From assembly GCA_012514315.1 (NCBI GenBank), contig JAAZAN010000091.1, forward strand, positions 25,146 through 89,145: a DNA stretch of 64,000 nt. The letters are read 5' to 3'. Position numbers and translations under genes: made by a program. Within the stretch, counting starts at the first letter, position 1. Every line of letters starts with the position of its first letter. Below, one piece after another: positions 26,919 through 36,743 of the stretch. The stretch comes from Chloroflexota bacterium (GTDB lineage: Bacteria; Chloroflexota; Anaerolineae; B4-G1). Under the pieces are notes generated by a model. It had not been told where the DNA came from and ran no database searches. It saw only the letters and a program-made list of their open reading frames with translations.

Positions 26919-28899
26919 CGATCGGTCCCAGCTCCACAAATTCGCCGACAGGGTTCCCGGCCACATCCAGCAACTGGACATTGACAATGTCCGGATAGGA
27001 GTACATGCCCGTTACCATGAAATACGGGGGTTCGGGAGCATCCGCCCGGATCGGCACGTCAAACCAGTTCACAACGGTATCACCTGTACGCCACGTCTCT
27101 GCGGGTAGGCCCACACCATCGGCCTGCCCCCATTGTCCACCGTCTGAACCGATCAGATGGTTGAACCAGTGGAGATCCACGTCCATCGGAGGCTGTGACA
27201 CAACGCGCCAGTAGATTGCCCAGCGCAAAGTCTCGCCTGGTCCCACAGCGCCAGCCCACTCGTACCCCAGCAACACGGCTCCCGAGGCCCACTGCACAGG
27301 GCTCTCTGACCATTCATTGGACGGCACGATCGGTACAGGCTGCCACTGAAGAACTCGATAGTCTGACTCTGAACCGGCTCGTAGTGGCAGCACAGACTGT
27401 GCCAGAACCCCATCGGACACATCGGCCAGAAACTCATCGGCGGGTCGGACATCCGGAGCCATCAGGTACACGCCGGGCTGCTGGGGGAAGATCAGCGCCG
27501 TTCTGCCGTCAACGAGCCGTTTTCCGGGTGAGAGCAGCACATCGAAGACTGCTGCCTGACTATCATAGCGCGGATCCGCACCCGGTACAACGGCGATGAC
27601 CGCCGCATCATTCAGGTCAGCCGCCATAGTCTCAGCTTCTCTTGCCGCCGCCAGAGCATACTTGATCGGAGCCCCGTACCCACCCGGCGTATTCACCGTA
27701 TCTGTGAAAGTCAGCAGCGCCTGCTGATAGTACACCTGCCAGACGACTGTCAGTAACGTCCCCGCTACCGCAATCCACTTCAGCCGCCTGCCACGACGCA
27801 GCCCCAACCGACGATGACACCATGCCAGCCCATCGATGACGAACACTGCGACGACGAGGTGCTGAGCCGGGTAGAGTAGGCTGACAGTATGGGGATACAC
27901 AGGACCAGCGTGCCGCAGCAGCAGTGCTACTGGCACGAACATCCAGATCAGGACAACCAGCCTGGTCGCCTCTGGCTCCATCAAGTACCCGCGATTGCGC
28001 AGCGCCTCCCGAAGTACACGCCAGATCATCCAGACCAACCCCAAGACCATCACGGCCATCTCAGCGACGTCGACCCAGCGCAGATCCACTATCGACGCCA
28101 GGTAATCACGATACCGCTCTCCCGCCAGGTCCTCCAGATGATGCCCGCCGACCGTCAATACGGCCATTCGGGGCGCGCCTACATTCAACCCCGACGCCTG
28201 CCCTGCCAGTTGGCCGAACGCCCGCACGTTCGGCCAGCCCTGGTGCATGTCGGCCACCAGGTAGGGCCCCAGGATCAACAGCGCAACAACCGCGCCAACC
28301 ACGAGAGGAAGGAGACGCACGTGTCGCAAGAACAGCAAGCAGACGAACGCCAGCACAACAAAGAACGCCAGACCGCCTAGATGTAGACTCACCAGGCAGG
28401 CTGCCGTGGCAAACGCACCCACCAGCGCCCATGGCTTACGTCGGACGGCGAACGCGAGCGTTGAGGCGATGAACAGCAGCGTGAAGGCCGGCACATTCTG
28501 TGCCCAGATCTTGCGGCAGTGAAACACGGCCCACGGGCTGGCGGCGAACAACAGCGCAGCCAGCAAGCCCACCCGCCGGCCCAGATACGCCTTACCGATC
28601 CAGTATGTCAGGCCAACCGCCGCCACACCCAGCAGGGCAATCCAGCCTGCCGCCAGGCGCGGATCACGCGACACGGCGAAGGCAGGCGCCAGTAGATAAC
28701 TCATCAGAGGGGGGTTGTGAGGCCCGAGCGAGCTGATCATTCCGAAGGCCGGCAACTGGCCCTCGCGGGCGATGGCGAGAGCGCTGCGCGCCGTGGTCGC
28801 CTCATCATACTTGAACTCAATCAAGCTCAGCCGAGAGAGCCGAAGTGCTGTGGCCAGCAGCAGGACTCCCGCAAACAGAACCCACTCGCGACGGCTCAT
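26905..28899 (-). CDS. GT39-like membrane glycosyltransferase
   Basis: About 664 residues. EFKYDEATTARSALAIAREG is the GT39 first-loop acidic motif, followed by NPPLMSYLLAPAFA and ten or so membrane helices, then a soluble C-terminal domain with a beta-sandwich look (WAIYWRVVSQPPMDVDLHWF). ATG at 28899 has GAGGAGG upstream and is preferred over the track start at 28953. With the YfhO-like gene after it, it repeats the GT39-YfhO pair at 2.2 kb. Acceptor unknown. Confidence 0.8.
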   Translation of the reverse strand: MSRREWVLFAGVLLLATALRLSRLSLIEFKYDEATTARSALAIAREGQLPAFGMISSLGPHNPPLMSYLLAPAFAVSRDPRLAAGWIALLGVAAVGLTYWIGKAYLGRRVGLLAALLFAASPWAVFHCRKIWAQNVPAFTLLFIASTLAFAVRRKPWALVGAFATAACLVSLHLGGLAFFVVLAFVCLLFLRHVRLLPLVVGAVVALLILGPYLVADMHQGWPNVRAFGQLAGQASGLNVGAPRMAVLTVGGHHLEDLAGERYRDYLASIVDLRWVDVAEMAVMVLGLVWMIWRVLREALRNRGYLMEPEATRLVVLIWMFVPVALLLRHAGPVYPHTVSLLYPAQHLVVAVFVIDGLAWCHRRLGLRRGRRLKWIAVAGTLLTVVWQVYYQQALLTFTDTVNTPGGYGAPIKYALAAAREAETMAADLNDAAVIAVVPGADPRYDSQAAVFDVLLSPGKRLVDGRTALIFPQQPGVYLMAPDVRPADEFLADVSDGVLAQSVLPLRAGSESDYRVLQWQPVPIVPSNEWSESPVQWASGAVLLGYEWAGAVGPGETLRWAIYWRVVSQPPMDVDLHWFNHLIGSDGGQWGQADGVGLPAETWRTGDTVVNWFDVPIRADAPEPPYFMVTGMYSYPDIVNVQLLDVAGNPVGEFVELGPIDVAP

Positions 28900-28977
28900 G
28901 CCAAGCCCGCCTCCTCGACGCCAGCTATTGCGCCTCGAGAAAAGCATCCGCACAGCAACCAGCTACGGCAGACCGCA

Positions 28978-30333
28978 TCACGCTGTCCCATTGAGACCAG
29001 TGAAAGTCCCCTTCCCACCAGGCTCCAAAGAACCAACACCCGGCTCAACCGCCAGCTCGGCCCGCGCCTGTGATGCTCGTTCCCGCAGCATCACCCGCAT
29101 ACTGGCGACATCGCCAGGAAGCAGGCGCACTGCAAGCACGAAGAACAGGGCGCAGATAAGCCAACTCACCACACAGATCCACAGAATCGCGTCACCCAAC
29201 GATGAGCGCACGGCAATGTACCCAGCCAACCAGGGCGCCAACGCCGCACCAGCCGACTCCACGAAGTACTGGACCGCCAGCGCCGTGCTGCGTATCTCCG
29301 GCAGAGTCACATCGTGGACGGTAGAGACCACATTCGATGCAGCGAACGGAATGAACAGCGCCGTCGCACTCAGCAATACCCCGAACACTACCTGATTCCC
29401 GACCGGCACATTAAAGGTCGCGAGCAACAGCACCGCACCAGAGAGTACGCCGACAATGCACACGATCAGTCGACCCCTCGTTGTCCGCTTGAAGAGCATG
29501 TCCCCCAGCGTTCCCCCCACGAAGTACCCACAGGCCAACACGAGTACCGCCACAACCATCGTGATCAGCACCGCATCGGACGAAAAGCCTCGCTCTGTCT
29601 CCAGATAGCGGAAGAACCAGTAGGTAATGACATTCCAGGGAAACACACCAAAGAAGCCTTGAGCGAAGAGCAGCAGCAGGCTGCGCGTCTTCAGGAGCCC
29701 TCGTGCAGCCTTCCAGCTGAAACGGTAGGCGCCGAACTCGGCCAGGTCAGCCAACTCCGGCTCGCTCTGACCCCGCGGGGCCTCCCGCACACCTAATGCG
29801 ATCAGGATCGACAGCAGAATGCCCAGCGATCCAGTGATGTAGAATACGTTTCGCCACCCCAGAGACGCCTGCAACGTCATCGCCAGCACCATGCCCAGGA
29901 GATAACCTATGGGCATGGTGATCTGCAACAGACCGAAGATGCGCCCACGGACGTGTGGGCCGAAGTAGTCTGAGATCAGGCTGTACAGGCCGGGATAGCT
30001 GGAGTCGTCGATTCCGGTTGACGCGCGCGTGGCGAGGAATGCGCCATAGTTCGGGGCAACGGCACTGAGCCATGTACTGGCTCCCCACAGAAACGAGGCC
30101 AGCGCAAGCAGTTTCGAACGCGAATACCGGTCATAGAGGTAGCCCCACAGCGGATAGAACACCGCACCAACCACCAGAGCGCCCGTGAACACGCGACCCA
30201 TCTGCTCCTCATCGATCCCATACGTCTCCATGATGGAGCTCGTCAAGGGACCAATGAGCAACTTATCCGCTTGATGCAGGAGCATAAAGAGGAAACACAC
30301 CGCTACAACGTACCAACGATAGCGTGTCTTCAT
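28978..30333 (-). CDS. Major facilitator superfamily transporter
   Basis: A 451-residue protein with 12 membrane helices. GYLYDRYSRSK is MFS motif A, and ATRASTGIDDSSYPGLYSLISDYF resembles the motif of the Spinster/hexuronate-type group. The C-terminal tail is hydrophilic. ATG at 30333 is preceded by GGGGGCAGT and is better than the track start. It sits between the GT39 gene and the MoaB-like gene, so it may move a small sugar or cofactor-related molecule (inference). Confidence 0.85.
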   Translation of the reverse strand: MKTRYRWYVVAVCFLFMLLHQADKLLIGPLTSSIMETYGIDEEQMGRVFTGALVVGAVFYPLWGYLYDRYSRSKLLALASFLWGASTWLSAVAPNYGAFLATRASTGIDDSSYPGLYSLISDYFGPHVRGRIFGLLQITMPIGYLLGMVLAMTLQASLGWRNVFYITGSLGILLSILIALGVREAPRGQSEPELADLAEFGAYRFSWKAARGLLKTRSLLLLFAQGFFGVFPWNVITYWFFRYLETERGFSSDAVLITMVVAVLVLACGYFVGGTLGDMLFKRTTRGRLIVCIVGVLSGAVLLLATFNVPVGNQVVFGVLLSATALFIPFAASNVVSTVHDVTLPEIRSTALAVQYFVESAGAALAPWLAGYIAVRSSLGDAILWICVVSWLICALFFVLAVRLLPGDVASMRVMLRERASQARAELAVEPGVGSLEPGGKGTFTGLNGTA

Positions 30334-30428
30334 ACTGCCCCCAGACTTGAGGTGTAAGAAACTGGTGATCGGCGGCTCGATCGGCCCCATCACACAGGAG
30401 GGGGAGCGCCCGAAGATCCTACGTCATA

Positions 30429-30857
30429 TTACATCGCGACAGTCCAGCGCTCAACTAAGTACGGGGCCACTGAAGCAAGCGCCTCCTGGAAGCCCGGTAC
30501 ATCGCCAGGCAGATTGACAATCACCGTATGCCCGCGAGTGCCAACGACGTGGGCGATCTGCGGGTCCAGCGGAACGACGATGTCACGTGATGCTTCACCA
30601 GTGACATCCTCTAGCTCGGTATCCGTCCCCCCCAAGGTGATAATTAAGTCCAGGCCGACCTCGTCTGCCCAGACAATCAGCGTACCACGGATCACGTTGT
30701 AGCGCTGCTGCACCATTGCTTCCAGCTCGACATCGGCGTCCGTCAGGTGGGTTTTCACCCAGTCGATCATCATTGGGCCACACACGTCCTCAGCGTCGCC
30801 CCAATAGATGTAATCCCCCACGGTCAAGACCCCAACCCGCACGACTCCACCCCTCAT
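30429..30857 (-). CDS. Shortened MoaB/MogA-like molybdopterin-binding domain protein
   Basis: 142 residues, about 20-30 shorter than usual MoaB/MogA proteins. RVGVLTVGDYIYWGDAEDVCGP and RGTLIVWADEVGLDLIITLGGTD are the family core, and RGHTVIVNLPGD is the late motif. The stretch that normally lies between the DVT motif and that late motif is nearly absent, and GGTG is changed to GGTD. So adenylyltransferase activity on molybdopterin is doubtful; it may bind another ligand. No molybdenum cofactor operon is adjacent. Confidence 0.68.
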   Translation of the reverse strand: MRGGVVRVGVLTVGDYIYWGDAEDVCGPMMIDWVKTHLTDADVELEAMVQQRYNVIRGTLIVWADEVGLDLIITLGGTDTELEDVTGEASRDIVVPLDPQIAHVVGTRGHTVIVNLPGDVPGFQEALASVAPYLVERWTVAM

Positions 30858-30895
30858 CCTGGCCTATCTCCCTCAAGCTGGAACGTTGGGCGCGC

Positions 30896-32587
30896 CTACT
30901 CGTCAGAGTCGAGTCCCACCAAGCGCGCCCACGCACCGTGAATGCCATCCTCAGTCACGCCGTAGTAACCACGCAGCTTGCTGCCATCCCGCTGCACCAG
31001 ATCGTAGCGCGAGTTGCCGCCGTGTTCCCGTCGCTTCAATACGCCGATGTCTCCGTGCCACTCAACCTTACTCGCATCCACCGGATTTTCCTCAACCTGG
31101 GTGATCGCATAGTGCCAAAGACGTCGGGCGGACTTCCGGGTCACATTCTTAACCACGTTGCCGTTGCGGAGGTCTCTCAACGCATGATAGAGCACCCCAC
31201 CACGATCTTCCGTCTCCACCACCTCGACACCTGTACGAGGGGGTTCGATATGCCCTACCCGCTCCTCCTCAGGAGCCGTCTGCTCTCCCTTCACGGTCCG
31301 AGCGATCAGGCTCACGATCTCATCACGGACGGCCATTTCAGTCTCGGCCTCACTTCGCACGTAGATCTTGCTATCATCGATAGCGTACGGCACATCATCG
31401 CCCCGTGACACCACGATCCGGATCACCTTCGACCCCTGCGTCTCTTGCACGTCCATTGAGACATCCAGCGGCGGGGTGATACGCCGTTCAACCTCTTCCT
31501 GCAAGCGCTTCAATACCCGCGATACATCGCGCACACCGGCGGGAGGCTGCTTCGGGTCTGCACTGACCCCGACGTAGATCGTGCCCCCGTTCGTGTTAGC
31601 GAACGCGCAGATATCGGCCATGATCGCATACAGGCGTCCGCCACGCTGCGTATATCCCTCGTGAAACCCCTGCACGATACTCGGCCCCTCGGCACGAGCT
31701 GCCTGGACGAAGTCGTCCGGCGCATTGACACCACGGTATGGGCGCGTACGCGCGAAATCGTTGCCCAGGAATACATCTCGCAACGAGGCGAAGTTCATCT
31801 CAGTCAGCAGCACCTCTGTCACGCGCTCTCCGACTCCTAAGGCTTTGTCATCCTTGGGATCGCGTGTTAGCCGATGCGCATCGGACCCCTGGATACAGTG
31901 CATCCGGCGCGGATACTCCGGACGCGATCCATCAAAGAATCGGGCAGTAGTGTGCCGACCTTGACTATCCAGATCGGTCACCTCAAGCGCGTGCAGATGG
32001 GGATCCTGGGTATAGGCAATGCGCGTCTGTCCGCCAAAACCCATGCGTCTCATCGCCACTCCGTGAGTGGAATTCACGTGAGCCGCAATCACAATCCCAC
32101 CCGCTTCATCGATCACTCGATATGCCGTTAACACGTCGCTCGTGGCGCCCACCTCTCCGCTGCCCGCGTCCAGCTTCTCCACCGGCACACCGAGCTCGCG
32201 CAGAATGAACTCAATCTCCCGAACCGCCATATTGGGAGGAAACAGCCCGAGGATATGGAAACCCAGCGTCGCGGTGAACTCGAAACCTGGCAAAATCAGT
32301 ATCTTCTGGCTTAGGCGACGATACTCCTCAAGCCGCTTCTTCTCCTCTGGCTCCATACGGCCCAGACCTTCAAGCATGGTCAGGCCTTCGATCTCGTCCA
32401 TCATCTGTCGATAGCCGGCCACACTGTTGTGATCGGTGAAAGCGATGACATCCAGACCGCGCCGATCCGCGGCCTTGAGAATGTCCAGATACGACACACC
32501 AGTCTCTCGGTAATCGGCAGACACTGGTGTGTGAATATGGAGGTCTATGCGCCTCCACTTGCGTTTACTCTTCCTTCGTCTAGTCAT
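30896..32587 (-). CDS. PHP-domain phosphoesterase fused to AlbA_2 (Schlafen-like) domain
   Basis: About 563 residues. The N-terminal part (to about 280) is a PHP metal phosphoesterase: IDLHIHTPVSADYRE, AFTDHNSVAGY, LPGFEFTA, IVIAAHVNS and CIQGSDAHRL give the His/Asp metal ligands. From about 300 comes an AlbA_2-type domain (IVQGFHEGYTQRGG, IMADICAFANTNGGTIYVGV), known from Schlafen-like nucleic-acid proteins. The last 110 residues (HALRDLRNGNVVKNVTRKSA) are unassigned. ATG at 32587 is chosen over TTG at 32593. A nucleic-acid or nucleotide target is inferred. Confidence 0.82.
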   Translation of the reverse strand: MTRRRKSKRKWRRIDLHIHTPVSADYRETGVSYLDILKAADRRGLDVIAFTDHNSVAGYRQMMDEIEGLTMLEGLGRMEPEEKKRLEEYRRLSQKILILPGFEFTATLGFHILGLFPPNMAVREIEFILRELGVPVEKLDAGSGEVGATSDVLTAYRVIDEAGGIVIAAHVNSTHGVAMRRMGFGGQTRIAYTQDPHLHALEVTDLDSQGRHTTARFFDGSRPEYPRRMHCIQGSDAHRLTRDPKDDKALGVGERVTEVLLTEMNFASLRDVFLGNDFARTRPYRGVNAPDDFVQAARAEGPSIVQGFHEGYTQRGGRLYAIMADICAFANTNGGTIYVGVSADPKQPPAGVRDVSRVLKRLQEEVERRITPPLDVSMDVQETQGSKVIRIVVSRGDDVPYAIDDSKIYVRSEAETEMAVRDEIVSLIARTVKGEQTAPEEERVGHIEPPRTGVEVVETEDRGGVLYHALRDLRNGNVVKNVTRKSARRLWHYAITQVEENPVDASKVEWHGDIGVLKRREHGGNSRYDLVQRDGSKLRGYYGVTEDGIHGAWARLVGLDSDE

Positions 32588-32664
32588 AGTCAACTCAATT
32601 CAATGAATGAGGACACGGGGCCCACATTCAGCATGCCGCGCATCTCGTCCTCACCCTGTCGTTT

Positions 32665-33030
32665 TCAGTTATCTGGTTCTACCAACACTTCAGAGATAGT
32701 GCTCAGCAGCTCTGACGGCCGAAACGGCTTGAACAGAAACGCCCTGGCCCCGGCAGACAGGCATTGTTCGCCATGATCGATCCCGGACGTCATAATCACA
32801 GGGACACCCCCGAGCAGATCATCGGCCTTCAGATCGTGCAGAACACCAAACGTGTCCGAGTTAGCAACGTGCACATCCATCAGAATCAGGTCAGGCTTCA
32901 GCTCTCGAGCTCTGGGAATAAGATCTTCGGGGACTGAGATCACGACCGCCCGGTACCCCTCTAGCTGAAGCATGATCTCTATGAGATTGCAGAACACGCG
33001 ATCGTCATCGAGCACAAGAATTGTGTTCAC
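32665..33030 (-). CDS. Single-domain response regulator (CheY-like)
   Basis: A 121-residue receiver domain and no output domain. [14 protein letters not shown] supplies the acidic pocket, [12 protein letters not shown] the phospho-acceptor Asp, VIMTSG the Thr/Ser switch, and [12 protein letters not shown] the conserved Lys. The GTG start follows GAGAGGG. It lies 41 bases after lon and before the PHP gene. Partner kinase unknown. Confidence 0.87.
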   Translation of the reverse strand: MNTILVLDDDRVFCNLIEIMLQLEGYRAVVISVPEDLIPRARELKPDLILMDVHVANSDTFGVLHDLKADDLLGGVPVIMTSGIDHGEQCLSAGARAFLFKPFRPSELLSTISEVLVEPDN

Positions 33031-33071
33031 TTCGTTCAGTCCCTCTCAGAAGCAGACCGACGCACAGCGGA

Positions 33072-35546
33072 TCACTGTCCGTTCGGCACTAGAGCGGCAT
33101 CAAATACCTCGCTCATGCTCTCAACCAGGACGAACTTAAGGTCTCGTCGCGCTTCCTTGGGCACATCATCCAAATCCTTCTCATTCTGCTTCGGTAGAAT
33201 GACCATGCTGAGCCCAGCTCGATGGGCAGCCAACACTTTCTCTTTGATCCCACCCACAGGAAGTATCTGCCCGCGCAGCGTGATCTCACCTGTCATCGCC
33301 AGGTCTCCCCGAACCCGACGCCCGGTCAACAGTGAGGCCAATGCAGTCGCCATAGTCACCCCGGCCGATGGACCATCCTTGGGCACAGCACCTGCCGGCA
33401 CGTGAAGGTGAATGTCCATCTTCTCAAATACATCGTCTGCCACGTGAAGGTCACAGGCTTTCGACCGCACATAACTCAACGCAGCTTGAGCTGATTCCTT
33501 CATCACCTCACCGAGTTGGCCCGTGACGAGGAACCCCTTTGCGCCCGCCATCTTTGTGGCCTCACAGAAAATCAGGTCACCACCGGAGAATGTGACACTC
33601 AGACCAGTAGCCACACCGGGCACCTGCGTGCGCAGCGCAGTCTCCGGGAAGTAGCGGGGCTTTCCCAGGAACTCCCCCACATTGCGCACGGTCAAGTGCA
33701 CAGGGCGCTGCTTCCCCTCAGCTATGCGAGTCACAACCTTGCGTGCAACGCGACCAATCTGTCGCTCCAGCCCCCGAACGCCAGCCTCCCTGGTGTAATC
33801 ACCCACCATCTTGCGCAACGCGCCATCGCTGAAGCTGAGCTCCTCAATTCGCAAACCATTCTCGCGCAGCTGGCGTGGGATCAGATAGCCCTGGGCGATC
33901 CGCACCTTCTCCGAATCCGTATAGCCAGAGAGCTGCAGGATCTCCATCCGATCGCGCAGGGGGCCAGGAATCGGATCCAACAGGTTGGCTGTTGTGATGA
34001 ACATCACCTTCGAGAGATCGAATGGCACGTCCAGGTAGTGATCACGAAACTCCCGGTTCTGCTCGGGGTCCAGCACTTCCAGCAACGCCGAAGCAGGGTC
34101 GCCGCGGAAGTCCGACCCGAGCTTGTCCACCTCATCAAGCATAAACACAGGGTTCTTTGATTCTACCCGTCGCAGCGCCTGTATGATCCGTCCAGGCAAT
34201 GCCCCGATATACGTCCGCCGGTGTCCACGGATCTCTGCCTCATCTCGCATACCGCCCAACGATTGACGAATGAACTTGCGCCCTAATGCTCTCGCGATCG
34301 ATTGGCCCAGACTTGTCTTGCCGGTACCCGGAGGACCGACGAAACACAGAATCACACCCTCACGTTCCTGTCGAATCATATCATGTGACTCGGCTTGTTC
34401 TCGCTCCGATCTCCGTTCATCCAGCAGCTTGCGTACTGCCAGATACTCTAGAATACGCTCTTTGATCTCCTCCAGATCGTAATGGTCCTCATCCAAGACC
34501 TCTCGAGCGTGAGGGATGTCCAGATTATCTTCAGTCTCGACACTCCAGGGCAACGTCGTCAGCCAATCAAGGTAGGTTCGGATCACGCCGTACTCGGCAG
34601 CGGCAGTTGGCAGCTTGCTCAGACGGTCCAGTTCACGGCGCGCTTCACGCTCCGCCTCCTCCGGCATCCCGGCCGACTCGATCTTCTTGCGAAACTCCTC
34701 CACCTCCATCTGTTGCTCATCGGCCTCACCTAGCTCACGCTGGATCGCCTTGAGTTGCTCTCGCAAGAAGTAGTCTCGCTGCGTCTTCTCCATCTCGGAC
34801 TGGGCTTCACTCTGGATCTTGTGTCCGAGCTCGAGCACATCCAGTTCCTTTGTCAACAGGTCGAGCACCATGCGCAGCTTCTCTGCCACGTTGTCCAACT
34901 CTAGAAGCTGCTGCGCATCCTCCAGATCGATCCGCTTCAACTGATTTGCCACGGCGTAGGCGAGCTGCAGCGGATCCTCCAGATTGATGATCATGCGTCC
35001 CACCTCTTCCGGCACCGTAGGGGCCAGTTCGGTAAGGCGGCCGAACTTCTGAATGATCGCCCGCTGCAACGCCTCGATCTCAATAGAGATATCGACGTCC
35101 TCTGGCGCTTCCGATATCCGCGCCATCAGATAGGGCGAATCCTCTACAAACTCCTCAACTCGGATACGGAGCAGGCCCTGCATCATCAGGGTCACCGTCC
35201 CGTCCTGCGACTTGAACAGTCGATGGACCGCGGCGACAGTTCCGATACGGTAGACATCTTCCGGTCCGGGGGTATCCAGGTCTGGATCCGTGCTGGACAC
35301 CAGTCCGATGAGCTGCTTGTTAGCCACCGCATCATCGATCAGCTTGATCGAACGGGGCTGGCCTACCCGGATTGGTACCAGTGTCATAGGAAAGACCACT
35401 AATCCGCGCAAAGGCATGATCGGGATTACTGAGGGGAGTCGCACCACTTCGTCTCCTGGTTCCTCCCCGGAGGTGCTAAGCCCATCCATCGTTTTCAGCA
35501 ACTCACCAATCTTGTCCTTATCACGATCCGACATCCTGTTGTTCAA
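33072..35546 (-). CDS. lon: ATP-dependent Lon protease
   Basis: 824 residues, normal for bacterial Lon, which unfolds and degrades damaged and regulatory proteins. The N-terminal substrate domain begins [18 protein letters not shown], a coiled-coil region follows, then AAA+ motifs [18 protein letters not shown] (Walker A) and [12 protein letters not shown] (Walker B), and the Ser-Lys protease: [14 protein letters not shown] and [14 protein letters not shown]. Two starts compete: TTG at 35546 very close to GAGGAGG, and ATG at 35534. The promoter and inverted repeat upstream suggest regulated expression. Confidence 0.94.
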   Translation of the reverse strand: MNNRMSDRDKDKIGELLKTMDGLSTSGEEPGDEVVRLPSVIPIMPLRGLVVFPMTLVPIRVGQPRSIKLIDDAVANKQLIGLVSSTDPDLDTPGPEDVYRIGTVAAVHRLFKSQDGTVTLMMQGLLRIRVEEFVEDSPYLMARISEAPEDVDISIEIEALQRAIIQKFGRLTELAPTVPEEVGRMIINLEDPLQLAYAVANQLKRIDLEDAQQLLELDNVAEKLRMVLDLLTKELDVLELGHKIQSEAQSEMEKTQRDYFLREQLKAIQRELGEADEQQMEVEEFRKKIESAGMPEEAEREARRELDRLSKLPTAAAEYGVIRTYLDWLTTLPWSVETEDNLDIPHAREVLDEDHYDLEEIKERILEYLAVRKLLDERRSEREQAESHDMIRQEREGVILCFVGPPGTGKTSLGQSIARALGRKFIRQSLGGMRDEAEIRGHRRTYIGALPGRIIQALRRVESKNPVFMLDEVDKLGSDFRGDPASALLEVLDPEQNREFRDHYLDVPFDLSKVMFITTANLLDPIPGPLRDRMEILQLSGYTDSEKVRIAQGYLIPRQLRENGLRIEELSFSDGALRKMVGDYTREAGVRGLERQIGRVARKVVTRIAEGKQRPVHLTVRNVGEFLGKPRYFPETALRTQVPGVATGLSVTFSGGDLIFCEATKMAGAKGFLVTGQLGEVMKESAQAALSYVRSKACDLHVADDVFEKMDIHLHVPAGAVPKDGPSAGVTMATALASLLTGRRVRGDLAMTGEITLRGQILPVGGIKEKVLAAHRAGLSMVILPKQNEKDLDDVPKEARRDLKFVLVESMSEVFDAALVPNGQ

Positions 35547-35611
35547 TCCTCCTCGCTTTCCACCTCAAATGCCCGCGTCACAGACGCTCTGGCACCTCTA
35601 GAATGACATGT

Positions 35612-35630
35612 GTACAATACCTAATTGTAC
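35612..35630. promoter_or_regulatory. Inverted repeat operator candidate upstream of lon
   Basis: GTACAAT, five bases, ATTGTAC, with TGT and ACA flanks extending the symmetry. It overlaps the -10 box of the lon promoter and the likely start of transcription, so a bound dimer would repress. It is neither CIRCE nor the HspR HAIR site as I know them. Confidence 0.55.
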
Positions 35631-35652
35631 CACAACTGCACCATTGTCCCAA
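35624..35652 (-). promoter_or_regulatory. Sigma-70-like promoter for lon
   Basis: Minus strand: TTGGGA, 17 bases, TACAAT, about 80-90 bases before the lon start. Confidence 0.55.
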
Positions 35653-35687
35653 GCGCGCTGTGATACTTGATACCGTGAACAAGAGCT

Positions 35688-35775
35688 GCCTCGGCCATAG
35701 TCCGAGATGGAGCCGGAGCAGACCCATAACCCGCTTCGCATCCCCGATAGCGGATCGGGCTATGTAATGGCTCCG
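35688..35775. other. Structured non-coding stretch between the isomerase gene and lon
   Basis: Two short hairpins (CTCGG-CCGAG at 35688-35704; CCCGAT-ATCGGG at 35743-35759) and longer pairing of GGAGCC (35709-35714) with GGCTCC (35769-35774). There is no T run. It may be a transcript end for the minus-strand isomerase or part of a long upstream region for lon. No tRNA fold is seen. Confidence 0.3.
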
Positions 35776-35809
35776 CTCAGATTCGTGTTGCGAGCACTGG
35801 CAGAACCGA

Positions 35810-36595
35810 TCAAGTGCCCAACAATCGACGTACGGTATCCACACTGGCGATGATATCATCGGTGGGATCGTGGTCAGCCGTCTCGACCTCTACACTGAGC
35901 CATCCGTCGTAGCCACATCCTCTCAGCTCACGGATCACTCCGGCGACATCGACAATGCCCTCGCCCAGTGCAACGCAATCGTGTGAGCCCACTTCTGGCA
36001 CGTCCTTAAGGTGAACGTGCATAATCCGTGGACCTAGCTCACGCACAGCCTGTACGGGATCGCCGCCTTGCGAGGCCAGATTGCCCGTGTCGAGATTGGC
36101 GCCAACCCACTCATCACCCAATCGTACGATGCGGAGTATCTCCGCTGCGTCGGTCTCCAAAGCATTCTCATATGCCACGGCAATCCCGTAGTTGGAGCAT
36201 AGTCTCGCCAGTTGGGGCGCCACCTGCTCCGACATATGCCCAGCGATCAGTGGCGCTTCCAGCAACCGGGCGACCTGGAATAGCTCTTCAACCGCGTTGG
36301 GGTCTTCCTCCGGATCACCGATTCCACCAGCACACGCACAGCACGTCATATTGAGCATCGCGAGACGCTTACGGATCTCACTGACGCAGGCAGGCGTCAG
36401 GTTTCCCGGGGAGATATGTGGATACCAGAACTCAATTCCGTCGAGTCGGGCCGGTGATAGTCGGTCGAGGAGGTCGTCGATCATGTCTAGCACGGGGGTG
36501 TTCAAAATCCTCTCTGTTGCCAGGCTCCAGTCGATCTGACCGGGGTAGTTCAGCACATCAGCGACGTAACTAGCAGTGACACAGGATATTCTCAT
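35810..36595 (-). CDS. Sugar phosphate isomerase/epimerase-like TIM-barrel protein
   Basis: 261 residues of the xylose-isomerase-like TIM barrel (AP endonuclease 2 fold). FWYPHISPG, GIAVAYEN (metal Glu), VGANLDTGNLASQGG (Asp), IMHVHLKDV (His) and LSVEVETADHDP (Glu) give the metal site. Such proteins interconvert sugars, keto-sugars or inosose. ATG at 36595 with AAGGAG is preferred to the track start, which adds 37 unlikely residues. The next gene upstream is a hydroxyacid dehydrogenase about 150 bases away. Confidence 0.85.
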   Translation of the reverse strand: MRISCVTASYVADVLNYPGQIDWSLATERILNTPVLDMIDDLLDRLSPARLDGIEFWYPHISPGNLTPACVSEIRKRLAMLNMTCCACAGGIGDPEEDPNAVEELFQVARLLEAPLIAGHMSEQVAPQLARLCSNYGIAVAYENALETDAAEILRIVRLGDEWVGANLDTGNLASQGGDPVQAVRELGPRIMHVHLKDVPEVGSHDCVALGEGIVDVAGVIRELRGCGYDGWLSVEVETADHDPTDDIIASVDTVRRLLGT

Positions 36596-36743
36596 TTGCT
36601 GACTCCTTGCGAAATGCTCAACATACAACGGAAATCGACCCAATCCTCGGTCCACTCCAGCTTCCACAGTAATCCACCGTCCACGAAAGTCGTCGCTGGA
36701 AGACACTCAGACCGCACGGACTGCCTTCCGGTGCGCGATGCGC

